NCBI GenBank assembly: GCA_030867875.1
Contig: JAOWCC010001634.1
Location: 37,901,867-37,965,866, forward strand
Direction: 5' to 3'
DNA from: Actinernus sp. WN-2022
Taxonomy: Eukaryota; Cnidaria; Anthozoa; Actiniaria; Actinernidae
DNA length: 64,000 nt
Shown: piece after piece, positions 23,401-35,400 of the stretch
How positions within the stretch are numbered: position 1 is the stretch's first letter
Layout of the letters: every line of letters starts with the position of its first letter
Translations under genes and position numbers: made by a program
The notes under the pieces: generated by a model
The model's database searches: none
What the model was told of the DNA's origin: nothing
The model's input: only the letters and a program-made list of their open reading frames with translations

Positions 23401-26400
23401 TATTCGAAAGTAATGAAGACGTGTCTGGCTGGAATGCCGCCGGCAGAAGCATTGGCTATTGCGAATGTTGAGATATAGCTCGCTTTGAAACGCTTCTACC
23501 ATATGAAGTCAAACCATCGAGAATGTCGTTGAAAACTGCGGCATGATCGACTATTAACAGAGGTTTCAATGTGTGAATTGCAACCGCTAGAAACATGGCC
23601 AATAACGCCACTTGCAGTGGCAACCATCGTCTCCTATACACGGCACCGAGTGCTGTGTAGAACGCCATTCTTCTGTTTCTGTTTTGGACAATCATTTTCC
23701 ACAGAAAGGCCTTTCTTTAATATATTCGACCGAGCGCTGAATTTCGCCATATCACAAACCGCGGGCGAAAAGTGAAATGCGCCAGGTTATGTGTTAGTTC
23801 CCGTGATTTAATTAGGCGCAAGTGAATTAAGATCGACATAACGGTTCGACGTTTGCTGCCACGTCGGCCCTAAGTCGATCTTCTACCGAACCAATTTTTT
23901 TAATAGGATTTCGACGTTTGCCGTAGGCCTAACTTTCCGTAGATTTTGATGCTACTCTTAATTTAGGAATTTGTACTGAAGCTATGCCCAAAGATGCAGA
24001 AACCAGTGCATGCGTTTACCATTACGACAACACTTTTTATTCCAAATTTAAGATTATTTCGCAAATGAAAAGCAACAGCTTTGGCATTTATTGTCAGTTC
24101 CCAAAATCCATGCTCGGGTTTGTGCAAAACGTGGTCAATAACATTTTTACATGAAAAAATGGCCGTAAGTGAAGAAATCAACGCATGCGCACTGATCGTG
24201 CCTGTTTTTGTTGCACGCGCCAGGAACCCATTTCGCGGTAAATTTAAGAGCGAATAGAAGTGGAGCTAAAATTAGACTGAGACTCGACGAGTTTCACTTG
24301 AAGTTCAATCTCGTGGCATTCAAAACAGCTGGGTTTCCGACATGCACTGGGTTTCAACTGATCACAACTTTACGCTTACGTTTTTTTTGTGAGCTAATAC
24401 TTATTGGGTAGACAAAAATATCAACTGAAGATATAAAGCGAAACTCTTTACTGATGTCAAATGTTAAAACTCGAGAAAAAAAAGAAATATACTGTAGTAT
24501 AACTCTTCTATATTTCATAAAAAGTTAAACGGGACTTATTGCTGCCGTCCATACATGCCAAGAGTCAATTATTATACATGGGGTATCCGCTTACGAGAGA
24601 GCGTAAACAAAAGAAAAATCCAATTTTCATTTTCAAAATTGTCCGCGTCCGCTTACGAGAGAGTGTCCGCTTACGGGAATGTGTAAATACAGAGTTTGAC
24701 TGGGAGGTAAAACGGGGATTTTAAAAGGCGTCCGAAAGTAGAGCTGTCCGCTTACGAGAGTGTCCGTTAGCGGAGAGTTGACTGTATATGTAAATAGTTG
24801 AAACTAGAGTTATCTTAGCTTCCATTCGTGTTATAATGTCATGCCCTAGCTTTATTGTCCTACTACAAATTTTATATTTTGTTACTATTAATTTGTCGAG
24901 CGCTTATATCATGAGCCCCTGGCTCGGGAGATTGGGCAACCACTTCCTGCGTTACCGACGGTAAATAAATTATTATTATTATTATTATTATTGTGAAAGC
25001 TGCTCGAACAACCGCAAGCGGCACAGTGCTTTCCTGCTGTTTAGGCTCGTCCACTTGTCAACAAACACTACTGAAACAGCTGTTTGAACTTTAAGCTGAG
25101 AGAAGAGTTGAATCCACCTGAACGTTTTTTCGATCGATCGCTTTGAAAGGCTATGATTTTTTTAGTTATTATTTATTTCGTTATGAATAAAAATACCAGA
25201 ACGAGGAAAGGACAACAAAAAATGTTATCCAGTTAAAAAAGGAAAGAAAAAAAGAATGTACAGCGCCGGGGTTCGAATCCCCGGCCCGTCGTTCACGCAA
25301 GCAAGTTCTGCCGACTGAGCCATCAAGCGCTACCAACCTTTTATCGGGGAAAAATTGTTACAAATATCAACGCCAGCCTCGTTGTCGTGTCTGCGCGGTT
25401 ACTATTCCAGTTAGCGTGACAATATGGCCGACCTCATCACCTGAACTGTAAAGAGGAGTTTTGTTCGTAAAAAGGAGCAACTAAAGAAGTCTAACCGGCG
25501 CTATATATGTGAAAGTAAGTGTAAACTAAGATTATTGTTTCCATCTGTTCCCAGGAGTACTTAAATACGCGTTTCGCAAAGTACAGTTTCGCAAAGTACA
25601 GTTTCGCAAAGTACAGTTTCGCAAAGTACAGTTTCGTTTCGTTTCGTTTCGCAAAGTACAGTAAGCCATTTGGCCATATATGGCCCACATAAACCCGCAT
25701 TTCCCCCATATTATTTTAGGTAATATTTTCCAATCATATATTTGGCCCATATATGGCCCATATAACCCGCATTTCCCCCACATTATTTTAGGTAGTTAGC
25801 TTATTTTGGTCCATATTTTACCCACATTTGGATCCAGATATGGCCCAGATATGGCCCATATATCCATATTTCCCCCATATTTCTGTATTTTGGGTCCATA
25901 TATGGCCCAGATATACCCCTATGTTCCCCTATTTCCCCCACATAATATGGTAAGACAAAATTTTGGGCCCACATATGGCCCATATATCAGCTCTGCTGCT
26001 CCATATTATTTCCATATATGGCCCATATATGGCCCATATATTACCCACATTAAACCCATATTAAAATTTTGGTGTGGGATGTACTTAACTTTGAATTGAA
26101 AAACATTAAAAGGTAGAATTTTGCCAAGCCGAAGGGTAAACATATAGGTTAGGGTCTGGCAGTAAACTAACAGATATCAATAATGAGTCAATGCTTATTT
26201 CTTGCCATTCTATCTTTTAGTTTAATTATTAAACTTATAAAGGCTGTGCAGTCTATACAGAGTTACATGTATTAACAAGACTGATTGTGATTTCTCTCAC
26301 TACATTAATTTTTGTAGGTAATTGGCAGTGGACTTTTTCCAGTGTTCAGCTTTCTTTTAGAGTTTTTAGATTTGAAAAGCTTCTGATCTGCAACTTGAAA

Positions 26401-29400
26401 CCCTGAAAATATAAATATAATCAATAAAATTAGAATTACACCTTCACTAGATAAAGGATTTTACATGTCCAGTGTGGCGTGACAACCGGAAATTACAAAG
26501 GAACCCTTGTGCTTCAAATCTTGTCCAATAAATTGTTAATAATTAACTGGTTAAATTGCTTTTGGAATGAGTTTTTCAAAGTAGAAATTATTGCTCAATG
26601 CCTTGATCGCTGAGTTAAACACATTGACCAATGGTTGTCTTGAAAGCTAGGATAATTGAGGTTAAATGAGCTAGTATATGTAGGAGTAATATCTCACTAC
26701 ACATATACAAACAAAATTATTGAAATCTTGCTCTACACTTATACTAGCAGAGACTGTGATTAAAGCTCACACTAATCCTTCAATTCATAGCCCAAAACAT
26801 GCACTTAAAGCTCTACAGATTGAGAAGTTCTCACTGCAAAGTTTTCAAGTTTAATTTATTGAGATCCCAACCCATGGTCCGATCAATAAGTAATATAAAC
26901 AAAACCGTAACACGGGAACCTAATTGATATGCATGTTCGAGAAGCATCTTACCACATTTTCATAAGCTTTAAAGAATAGTTTCTTGAAATGTATTCGAGA
27001 ACATTACTTTAAAATGCACAATAATGACAAATTAGCGAACTGAACTACTAGAAAAACCGTAAACTTAATTGTTTTGTGTCAAATGCGTGTCTGACAGAAC
27101 TTTCAGTTTCATTTAACGGATTTAATTAAAGTAAAACATATGCTCACCTTTTACAAAGATTTCTCCAGGAATTCATCTCATCTAGAACTGATATGCCCTG
27201 ATATTACCTCAGTTGGCAGTAGTTATTATAATCTTTCCATCTAAGCATTCTCTTTCGTGAAATACTGTTGAGCGAGCTGTAAAAACCTCCAACAAACGCA
27301 CGAGTGAACACAGTGAAATGAACAAGTCTCACTTCACCTAATGGCGCATAATTTGAACTTCAGCCAATCCCTGGAGGCCTGTCAACTCCTCCAGCCAATC
27401 AGGTGCAAGCTATTACGAAATATTGATCAACTTGATTCTAGTCTTCACTCGGTTAAAGTGGAAACATGGCAGAGAGTTCTTTTAAGGGTAGTATCGTCGT
27501 GTACCGTTTAACCAACTGCGTCATAAAATTCCCTTTGTTACCCACGTTCGCTATGAATAATTTGAGACTCAGTAATTTTATACGAACATCGGAATCGACA
27601 CTTAGAAATTTTAGAACGATTATATGTTATCCTCACTATAAAAAAAATTACCGCCTGAACCGGGATTCGAACCCGGGCCGGGCAAATTTTTTTTTTGGGC
27701 CCCAGTTCAGATCAATGAACAACTTTACCATGAGGCCTTGCGCGCCCAATCCAAGATGGCGGACAAAGATGGCGGACTTGGGGAAAGGAAATTGTTTTCG
27801 GGGTGGTGCTAGTACAATTTTGACAACTGGGTTGACGTAATTCAAGAAACCACGTGATGTTGCCATAATAAAGGGAGGAGTGGGTCAGTAAGAAATAATA
27901 CGCAGTGGGTCAGTAAGAAATAATACGCAGTGGGTGGCTGGCGGCAACTTGTAGTTCATGTTTCATTTTCGCGGAAGATTACGAATTCGGCACCGGCTTT
28001 TGCGCGGGATCGTGGGATTTTCAGTATTCTTTAATACTATTGAACCTGGATTTTTCTAACCGCTGGAGCCGAATAAGGGTTTGAAAAATCTCGACAACTC
28101 TTGTTTCCTGAACAGTGCAATTCAGTACTTGTTCAGACATTTTTGCGTAGTTTCCGGACATCAATCGAAAAGTTGAGAATTTTAAGTTTCCTAATTAAAA
28201 ATTATAAGACCTTGTAAACTTGAACTACTTATGATTCTTTTCCCGATACAAAAACATTAGGCTTTGTTTTTATAATTTTGTTGGTTGTGCGAAGCGATTA
28301 TATATATCTCGGTATTTACAGAGAGATGACAAGGGGATCTTCTCAAATATGAAAGGTAATAAATACCCCTATAATAAAGTGCTAATGTAAAATAAACAAA
28401 TTTCCTTATGCAAGGCACAACGATCAACGCATTACTCTTTCGTGTTCGCCTTTCACGACTTTATGATTTACGCGAACTTGGCGAGACGTTTTCGCGCGTT
28501 AATAAATATTTTCTGGACCGCAAGTAGCTCAATTTATAAAGGGAAGACACACTTCAGGGGCAGATTCCGACTTCGGAAGAATGGTAGAATCCCCAAAAGG
28601 AACAAAGAATATTTTATAAAAAAATTGTCGTGATATCATAATAAAATGTATTATTTTTAATTTGTAAATTATATTATAATAAAAAGTCCTTTGTTTAGCA
28701 CTCGCAGAACCCCCCCCCCCCCCCCCCTCCAATTACTTTCGCCCATCCGTATTTACTTTGCCAATACATTCTGCCAGAGTTATAAAACAACATTCATATA
28801 TATGTATGTATTTCTTACATTTGTACCAGGTCAGAGAAAGGTACTAATTTATAATTTAAATTTCTTCAGGGAAATTATGGGTTATCCAACAATCTTTATT
28901 TTTTTTGGTGGTCATTTTCAATCAAAATATTGGAGGTGGGGTACTTGTGAATTTGTGTATGGTTTTGGTATTCTTTATGAGGGTGGGGGAAGGAAAGTAG
29001 GGTTATGCAGGTTATATGTTTATAAAGACTATACTCTTTCCTAGGTTATACTGATTTGTTTCATTTCCACCCCTAATTCCTTAGAGTTGAAGTCTACTTT
29101 ACAGTAACAATATTTGCAATAAATACAACAAAATATACTTCTTATTGTCCAATACATGCAGGCTTGAACCCATTATTTGTGCCTGGCCAACAAGAGAATG
29201 TACATGATTTCATGCCTTCCTTTATAAATATTAGCTATCCCATGGTCAGCTTTTGAACTTTTCAGTTGTGATATTGGAAGTAAATTAAAGACTGCATTGA
29301 TTATGACTATACCACAGGGGGGCAGGTTATTTATTCAGATTACGTCATATTTTTATGACTCCCCCCAGAATAAACTGCTTATTTAAATAATTTTAGCAAC

Positions 29401-32400
29401 CCCCCTCCATCCTTTCAAAAATTTAATACACCGCCGTCCCTGCAAGCACTCCCCCCAGGCCATTTCCATATGCAAACTAGCATTATTTAACAAGCATAAT
29501 TTTACAGAACTGTCATTTTGGGCCGTGAAACTCTGTTTAATACTACAATATGAAGAAAAGCTAAGAATAAACCATAAAATTAACTGTTATTAACTACCAC
29601 TAATTTGGTGTCTGTAAAAAGTATTTGTTGCTGCATGGTATTCCAAGAATATGTTGTCATTTAATAGATATAAAACATTATCATTAATTCCTTACATCAG
29701 GCATTCCTAGCTGCATGCAACCTTAAGAAAAAGTGTTCTGTGTTCTGGGGGGGACCGGGAAGGTTTTTAGATTTTAGATTATTGCAAGTGCATTCTCCTG
29801 CATTTCTTAAGCTAGCTCTATTTAGGGCATTAATTAGCCATTCTGTGCACGTACCATTTTAAGTGTAAATACGTAGGTCTTTGTTTGACAAACATTAAAA
29901 AAATTACATTAATCCACCCAACCTTTCATAAATAAATTTTAATATTCCCCCTTCTAAAGCCTGTTAAAACAAATTCAGGGATCCCCTTAAAAATCACCTG
30001 CCCCCCTCCCCCTGTCAGGTATAAATATTATGAATACAGCCTAAAGGAATAAAAAGAACCCTGTAATTCTTGGGTTCCAATTTTGTTTGTTTTATCAGAA
30101 AACCTAACAGTATTTTTCAAGTGTTTAGAAGCAGTTTGAATTAAGGCTATACCAATTATTTGTAATTGTTGCCATTTACATAAAATTATATATATACTAG
30201 CACACTAATTGTTATATAAAAGCTAGCTCAGAATGCATTTTTATTCGCTTTTGAAACACTCACATTTACAATAATTTTTGGCTGTGATTAAAGTTTTTTT
30301 CTACAATAAACATGCAGCTAGTGCACAACCTTCTGATTAATTAGTCAATTAAGCTTTAATAAATAATAGTGTTATCAGAGTATATAATCTATAAATAATA
30401 ATGCACATGCATGCATGTCAAGACCTCAGGTATACCTGATTTACTTAATGATATTAATTAAGGGAGCAAATACATACTATATACAATTATATATATATAA
30501 TTAACTAAGGGAAACAAAATAAATTGCTAAATGTATGTAAAATACCACAGGCAGTAATAGGAAATAAAACAACAATTTGATTAATTACCAATGAATTGAT
30601 CATTAATATTTAACACAACTTTTAAATTTAAAATGCATGTAAGTGTGTGCTCAGTATATTATAATATTATATATAAATGGGCAACATACATGCATGACTG
30701 GCCTACTACTAACACTTGAAAAATACTGTGTTTTAATAGTTAATATGTTTTCTGACAATTACAATTTTACAGTATTACAGCTAGGGTTTTTTATTTCTTT
30801 AATCCACCTAATTTACCTTTTACATGTACTTCAAATTCCAATATCACAACTAGAAAAGTTCAAAAGCTCCAAGGGGTAGCTTATTTATGAAGGAAGTCAT
30901 GAGGTCATGACTACATCCTCTTGTTGGCTGGCACAAAATAATGGGTTCAAGCCTGTGTTGGTTAATAATTAAAGTAAGTACATTTTATTATATTTATTGT
31001 AATTATATTGTTACTCAGTAAAGCAATATGAGACTTCAACTAAGGAAAGGGGTTGAACTGAAACAAATCAGCATACCTAGGAAGGGATAGGGTAGGGTTA
31101 TGATTAAGTGCAATTGTTAAAGTCACCCAAAATTACAATCAAAATACCCTTACCCTTTCTCTACCAGGTACGAATGTAACAATATGTATACATAGTAGAT
31201 ATATATGATTTTTTTTATATAACTCTGCGTAAAGTATTGGAAAAGTATTTTTTTTTTATAAGAACTAAGGGGGGGGGGGGGGGGGGGGGTGCTATACTTT
31301 TTAAAATTATATTAATTATATTTAATATACAAATTAAAAATAATATTTTCTTATGAAATTACGACAAATGTTTATAAAATATACTGTGTTCCTTTTTCCT
31401 TACGTAGGGAAATTCGTTTTTTTAACATTCACTTTGTTTTACCACTTATAATTAAGGTATTTATTACCTTTCATATTTGAGAAGATCCTTTTGATCCCTC
31501 TGCAGAGAATAATCGCTTTGCACAATCGGGAAAAGAATCATAAGTAATTAAAGATTACAATTAAAGGTCTTACAATTTTTAATAAGGAAACTTAAAATTC
31601 TCACCTTTCATCAACTTGCAGCTTTTCGAATATATGTCGTTTTTATGTCCGGAAACTACGCAAAAATGTCTCAAAGGTATAAACGCTTACGAGCAAGTAC
31701 TGAATTGCACTTACTTTCATGATCACCGTTCAGGAAACAAGAGTTGTCGAGATTTTTAAACCCTTATTCGGCTCCGGCGGTTAGAAAAATCCAGGTTTAA
31801 TAGTATTAAAGAATACTGAAAATCCCACGATCCCGCACAAAAGCCGGTGCCGAATTCGTAATCTTCCGTGAAAATGAAACGCCGCCAGCCACCCACTGCG
31901 TATTATTTCTTACTGACCCACTCCTCCCTTTATTATGGCAACATCACGTGGTTTCTTGAAATACGTCAACGCAGTTGTCAAAATTTTACTAGCACCACCC
32001 CGAGAACAATTTCCATTCCCCAAGTCCGCCATCTTTGTCCGCCATCTTGGATTGGGCGCGCAAGGCCTCATGGTAAAGTTGCTCACTGATCTGAACTGGG
32101 GCCCAAAAAAAAAATTTACCCGGGCCGGTTAAGAATCAATGCAATGGCTTACCCACCACCAACTCAAACCCTAACCATTAGACCACAAGAGAATTCGCTG
32201 ATTGGAGTCGTTTCTTTTACCAGATTTATATCAACTTCATTAGCATGTTCATAAAATATTCTATTATAGTATAATATATACTATAATAGCGGTACGACAA
32301 CCCACCGAGCGCGCGAGGTGTGATTCCCCACGGAACTCAACGGTACACGACGATACTACCCTTTTAAGTTCTGTTCAAATTTCTTAACAACAACAACACA

Positions 32401-35400
32401 TTTTCGAAGATTTAGACAAATACTTTGCCCTCATTTAAACACTGGGAAGGTCAAATCGGTGAGTAATAGTAAAAATAACCAGGAAAATATCGTGATATTG
32501 AGCTTTTCTTCTGTTAAGCCTTGGTCAACAAATTATGACAACAAGTTTACAATAATAAATTAGGCCAGATAAAAAAAATTGCTTGTTTAGCGTCCCCGCC
32601 CGACCTGAGAAATGTCCCCGACCTCTAATTTATTTTATTTTTTATTTTTCATAAAAAACTTTAGAAAGTGTAAATGCGCCCGCGAACACCAATTCTTGTA
32701 CCCAGACCCCTACATGTACCACTTAAAATATGGGCCGGCGCATTAAATATTTTAACATCGACGCCATTTTGTTTCTACAACACGAGGTCATGAACACGCG
32801 GTGAGTGAATAATGTCTAGTCAAGACAAAATAAGCTTCACATAGAAAAAAAAAAAAAAAAAAAACCTCCCTCCCTACCTGGAAAAATTGAAACGGGTGGA
32901 CGCTAAACAAGTAATTTTTTTTATCTGGCCTTACATGTATAAGTTTTAAAATTTCTCATGAAAACGATCTTAGCTTTCCAATAAAGTATTTAGAAATATG
33001 TGAGTGCATGATCTTAGTCAATTGGTAACAATTCAAGTATCCTTATAACAGGAACACCCAACGGTAAAACTTCATAAAAACAAACATTCTGATGTTTTTA
33101 TAACAAATCAGATGTATTTAAACATATTTAAGGGAATTGTTTTTCAGCTGGCAGACGAACAGCTGTTCTGTTCATGAAGAATTTCTAAATTTCCCAGCTG
33201 AAATATTTAAGTGCAGAATTTGCCAGCAGCAAAAATATTTTTATTTTAAGAATAAAAACCTGAGCTAACCTGCAGAATTCGGTATTTTTAAAACCTGTGA
33301 AACAACAGGTACGTGCAGAATTTGCCAGCTGAGAAATATCGCTCTGTTATATTATTATTATGTAATTATATCGGACTGCAGAATTTACCAGCTGACAAAT
33401 ATCGCTCCGTTATATTATTATTTAGTATCAGACTGCAGAATTTGCCAGCCAAGAAATTCCAAAGTGCAGAATTTGCCAGCCGAGTGGCCCAGAAGAACAG
33501 TTATTTTGCAGAACAGTTCGTTGGGTGTTCCTGCTTATAACTTTACCCTGAAATTAATTGCTCAGAGGAAGCTTAAAGGGATTTAGGAATCTCTGTCTAG
33601 CAGGGCAGGGAAGACATGAAGTTGAACACTTCTAAATTCAATGTCTGACTTAAGAAAACATTCATTAATTCCTAGGAACTCTCAGGAATTCCAAGCCTAA
33701 AAAATAACAACTTCACAAAATAGCTTCAGTCAAGATGGAATTGTTAGGAATTCCTAGGAATTCCTAACTATTCCAAGCTTTTACACTCTTATAAACCTAA
33801 TTCCCAGAAATTCCAAACCCTGAAAGGCAGAGCTTATTTGCAAAAGTGGGAATTTCTGAGAATTCCTAGGAATTCCTGAGAATTCCTGAGAATTCCTAGG
33901 AATTCCCAGAAAGCTGGGAATACATTTCGCAGGGGTGCGGTCGTTTCGTTACCAGTCACTTTCATTAGATTTCGAGCTAGATCAGTCCTGACAACATCCC
34001 CGCAGAGTTCCTGGTCTCCGATGTGAAAGTAAAAAAACAGACGTCACCTCATCTTTGCAACAGAAGAACAGTTGGTACAATTAAGCAAGGCAAAGACTTA
34101 ATTGGTACGTGGATGGAACTTTCAAGTTGTGCCGTCATCCATTTAAGCAGCTGCTTACCATCAACGCCTTCGTCCGCAAAGACGACAATGTCAAGCAGGT
34201 CCCTCTTCTGTTAATTTGTCCTGATGTCAGGCAGAACAAAGAAAGACTATCGCAAGGTAAAATGAAAAGAAAAAGGCAAACGTCGATATTAAACACGGGC
34301 ATTGGGATTCTGTTATAAAACGCTTTGATTTAATTGTAAACTTGTTTCCTATTTATGTTATTTCCTAGATCATGAAGAAGATCCTCCGCAAACTCCATTC
34401 TGAACTGGAGGTCACCAAGATCACACTTGACTTCGAGAGAGCCATGTGGACTGTGCTAAGGGAGGTCCTGCCAAGGGTGAACTTGATGGGTTGTGCCTTC
34501 CACTGGAACCAGGCTATATGGAGAAAGGTTAGTTTAAGAATGGAAAAACCGATCTAAAAACCACTGAAAACAACTTTAATAAACAACGTTTTCTTTGTTT
34601 GCTTTAAGGTTCAAGAATTTGGCTTACAAGTAAGCTACAGCAGTGATAATGGTATATACCATTACGTGAAGCGGATTATGGCGCTACCATTCCTCCCCGC
34701 AGAACAGATCACAGCGATGTTCAACCGGCTCAAGGCCCAAGCAACAACAGATGGCCTCAACCAGCTAGTTGAATACGTCAGGCGTAATTGGATTGAAGGT
34801 AGAACGTTCCCCCCTTCCAACTGGAGCGTGTACAAGAAGACGGTCAGAACGAATAACGACGTGGAAGGCTGGCACAACGCTCTGAATAGACGTGCCTCGG
34901 GAAGAGGCCAGCTCCCCCTGTACATGCTCATCAACCTTCTACACAGAGAGGCCGCCCTTGCTTCGATCACTACAGATCCGCCTAGTGGGGGAAAGAAACT
35001 ACAGCGAGTACAACGTAAGAAGTACCGAAACATCCAAGCAAAGCTTTTCGCTCTTTGGAGTGAGTATGAGGCAAAAACGAATACTTCCTGGCAGCTGTTG
35101 GGAGCTTGCGCTCACATGTTCAGTGAAATTTTGTAAATCGAGTTAGTTTGAATTTGAATTTGTAAATCGAATTTGTATCATATGTATAATAAATTATTTA
35201 TCTTTAAAAAAAGGTAGTAACATTGTAATTCGGAGTCAAGCGCGTGCATAACATTGCGTTATAATAGCAAAGACATTACGCAAAGGGCATCAACACTTTG
35301 ATCCGTTTGATAATTTATTCGCGGTAAACCAGTGGTTAGGTTAGGGTTAGGTTAGGTTAGGTTAGGTTAGGTTCACGGTGCGTAAACGACGAGGATCAAT

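Larger units (their letters stand above)
20094..26079. mobile_element. Element bounded by ATATGGCCCATAT arrays (6.0 kb)
   Basis: Left end TCCCACACCGAAATTTTAAT (20094) and right end ATTAAAATTTTGGTGTGGGA (26060-26079) are inverted; TGTA flanks both (20090-20093, 26080-26083). The left array also has an inward-facing end at about 20535 (AATGTTGTTGTGGGA), so it may itself be a ~440-bp array MITE. No transposase inside. Confidence 0.68.
19730..33935. mobile_element. Element bounded by GGAATTCC arrays, inserted in the MULE left TIR
   Basis: Ends CCCCTGCGAAAT (19730) and ATTTCGCAGGGG (33935) are inverted and flanked by TG (19728-19729, 33936-33937). The uninterrupted MULE sequence GCGACTTGCGGTCG is preserved at the other TIR (35615-35630 on the opposite strand), which fixes the insertion point and the 2-bp duplication. 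Arrays of GGAATTCCTAGGAATTCC type follow each end. Interior: conserved spliced module 26.3-27.5/32.4 kb plus insertions. No transposase. Confidence 0.8.

Noticed and set aside
25255..25345. Functional tRNA gene
   Set aside because: A box is good but the T-loop is shifted and stems are incomplete; better read as a SINE head.
27645..27680. tRNA gene at CGGGATTCGAACCCGGG
   Set aside because: Only a B-box-like palindrome; no A box at the right distance, and it sits in the arm of a foldback element where the other arm has a decayed version.
35335..35376. Telomeric repeat
   Set aside because: (GGTTA)n is short, internal to a MULE, and not a TTAGGG array.
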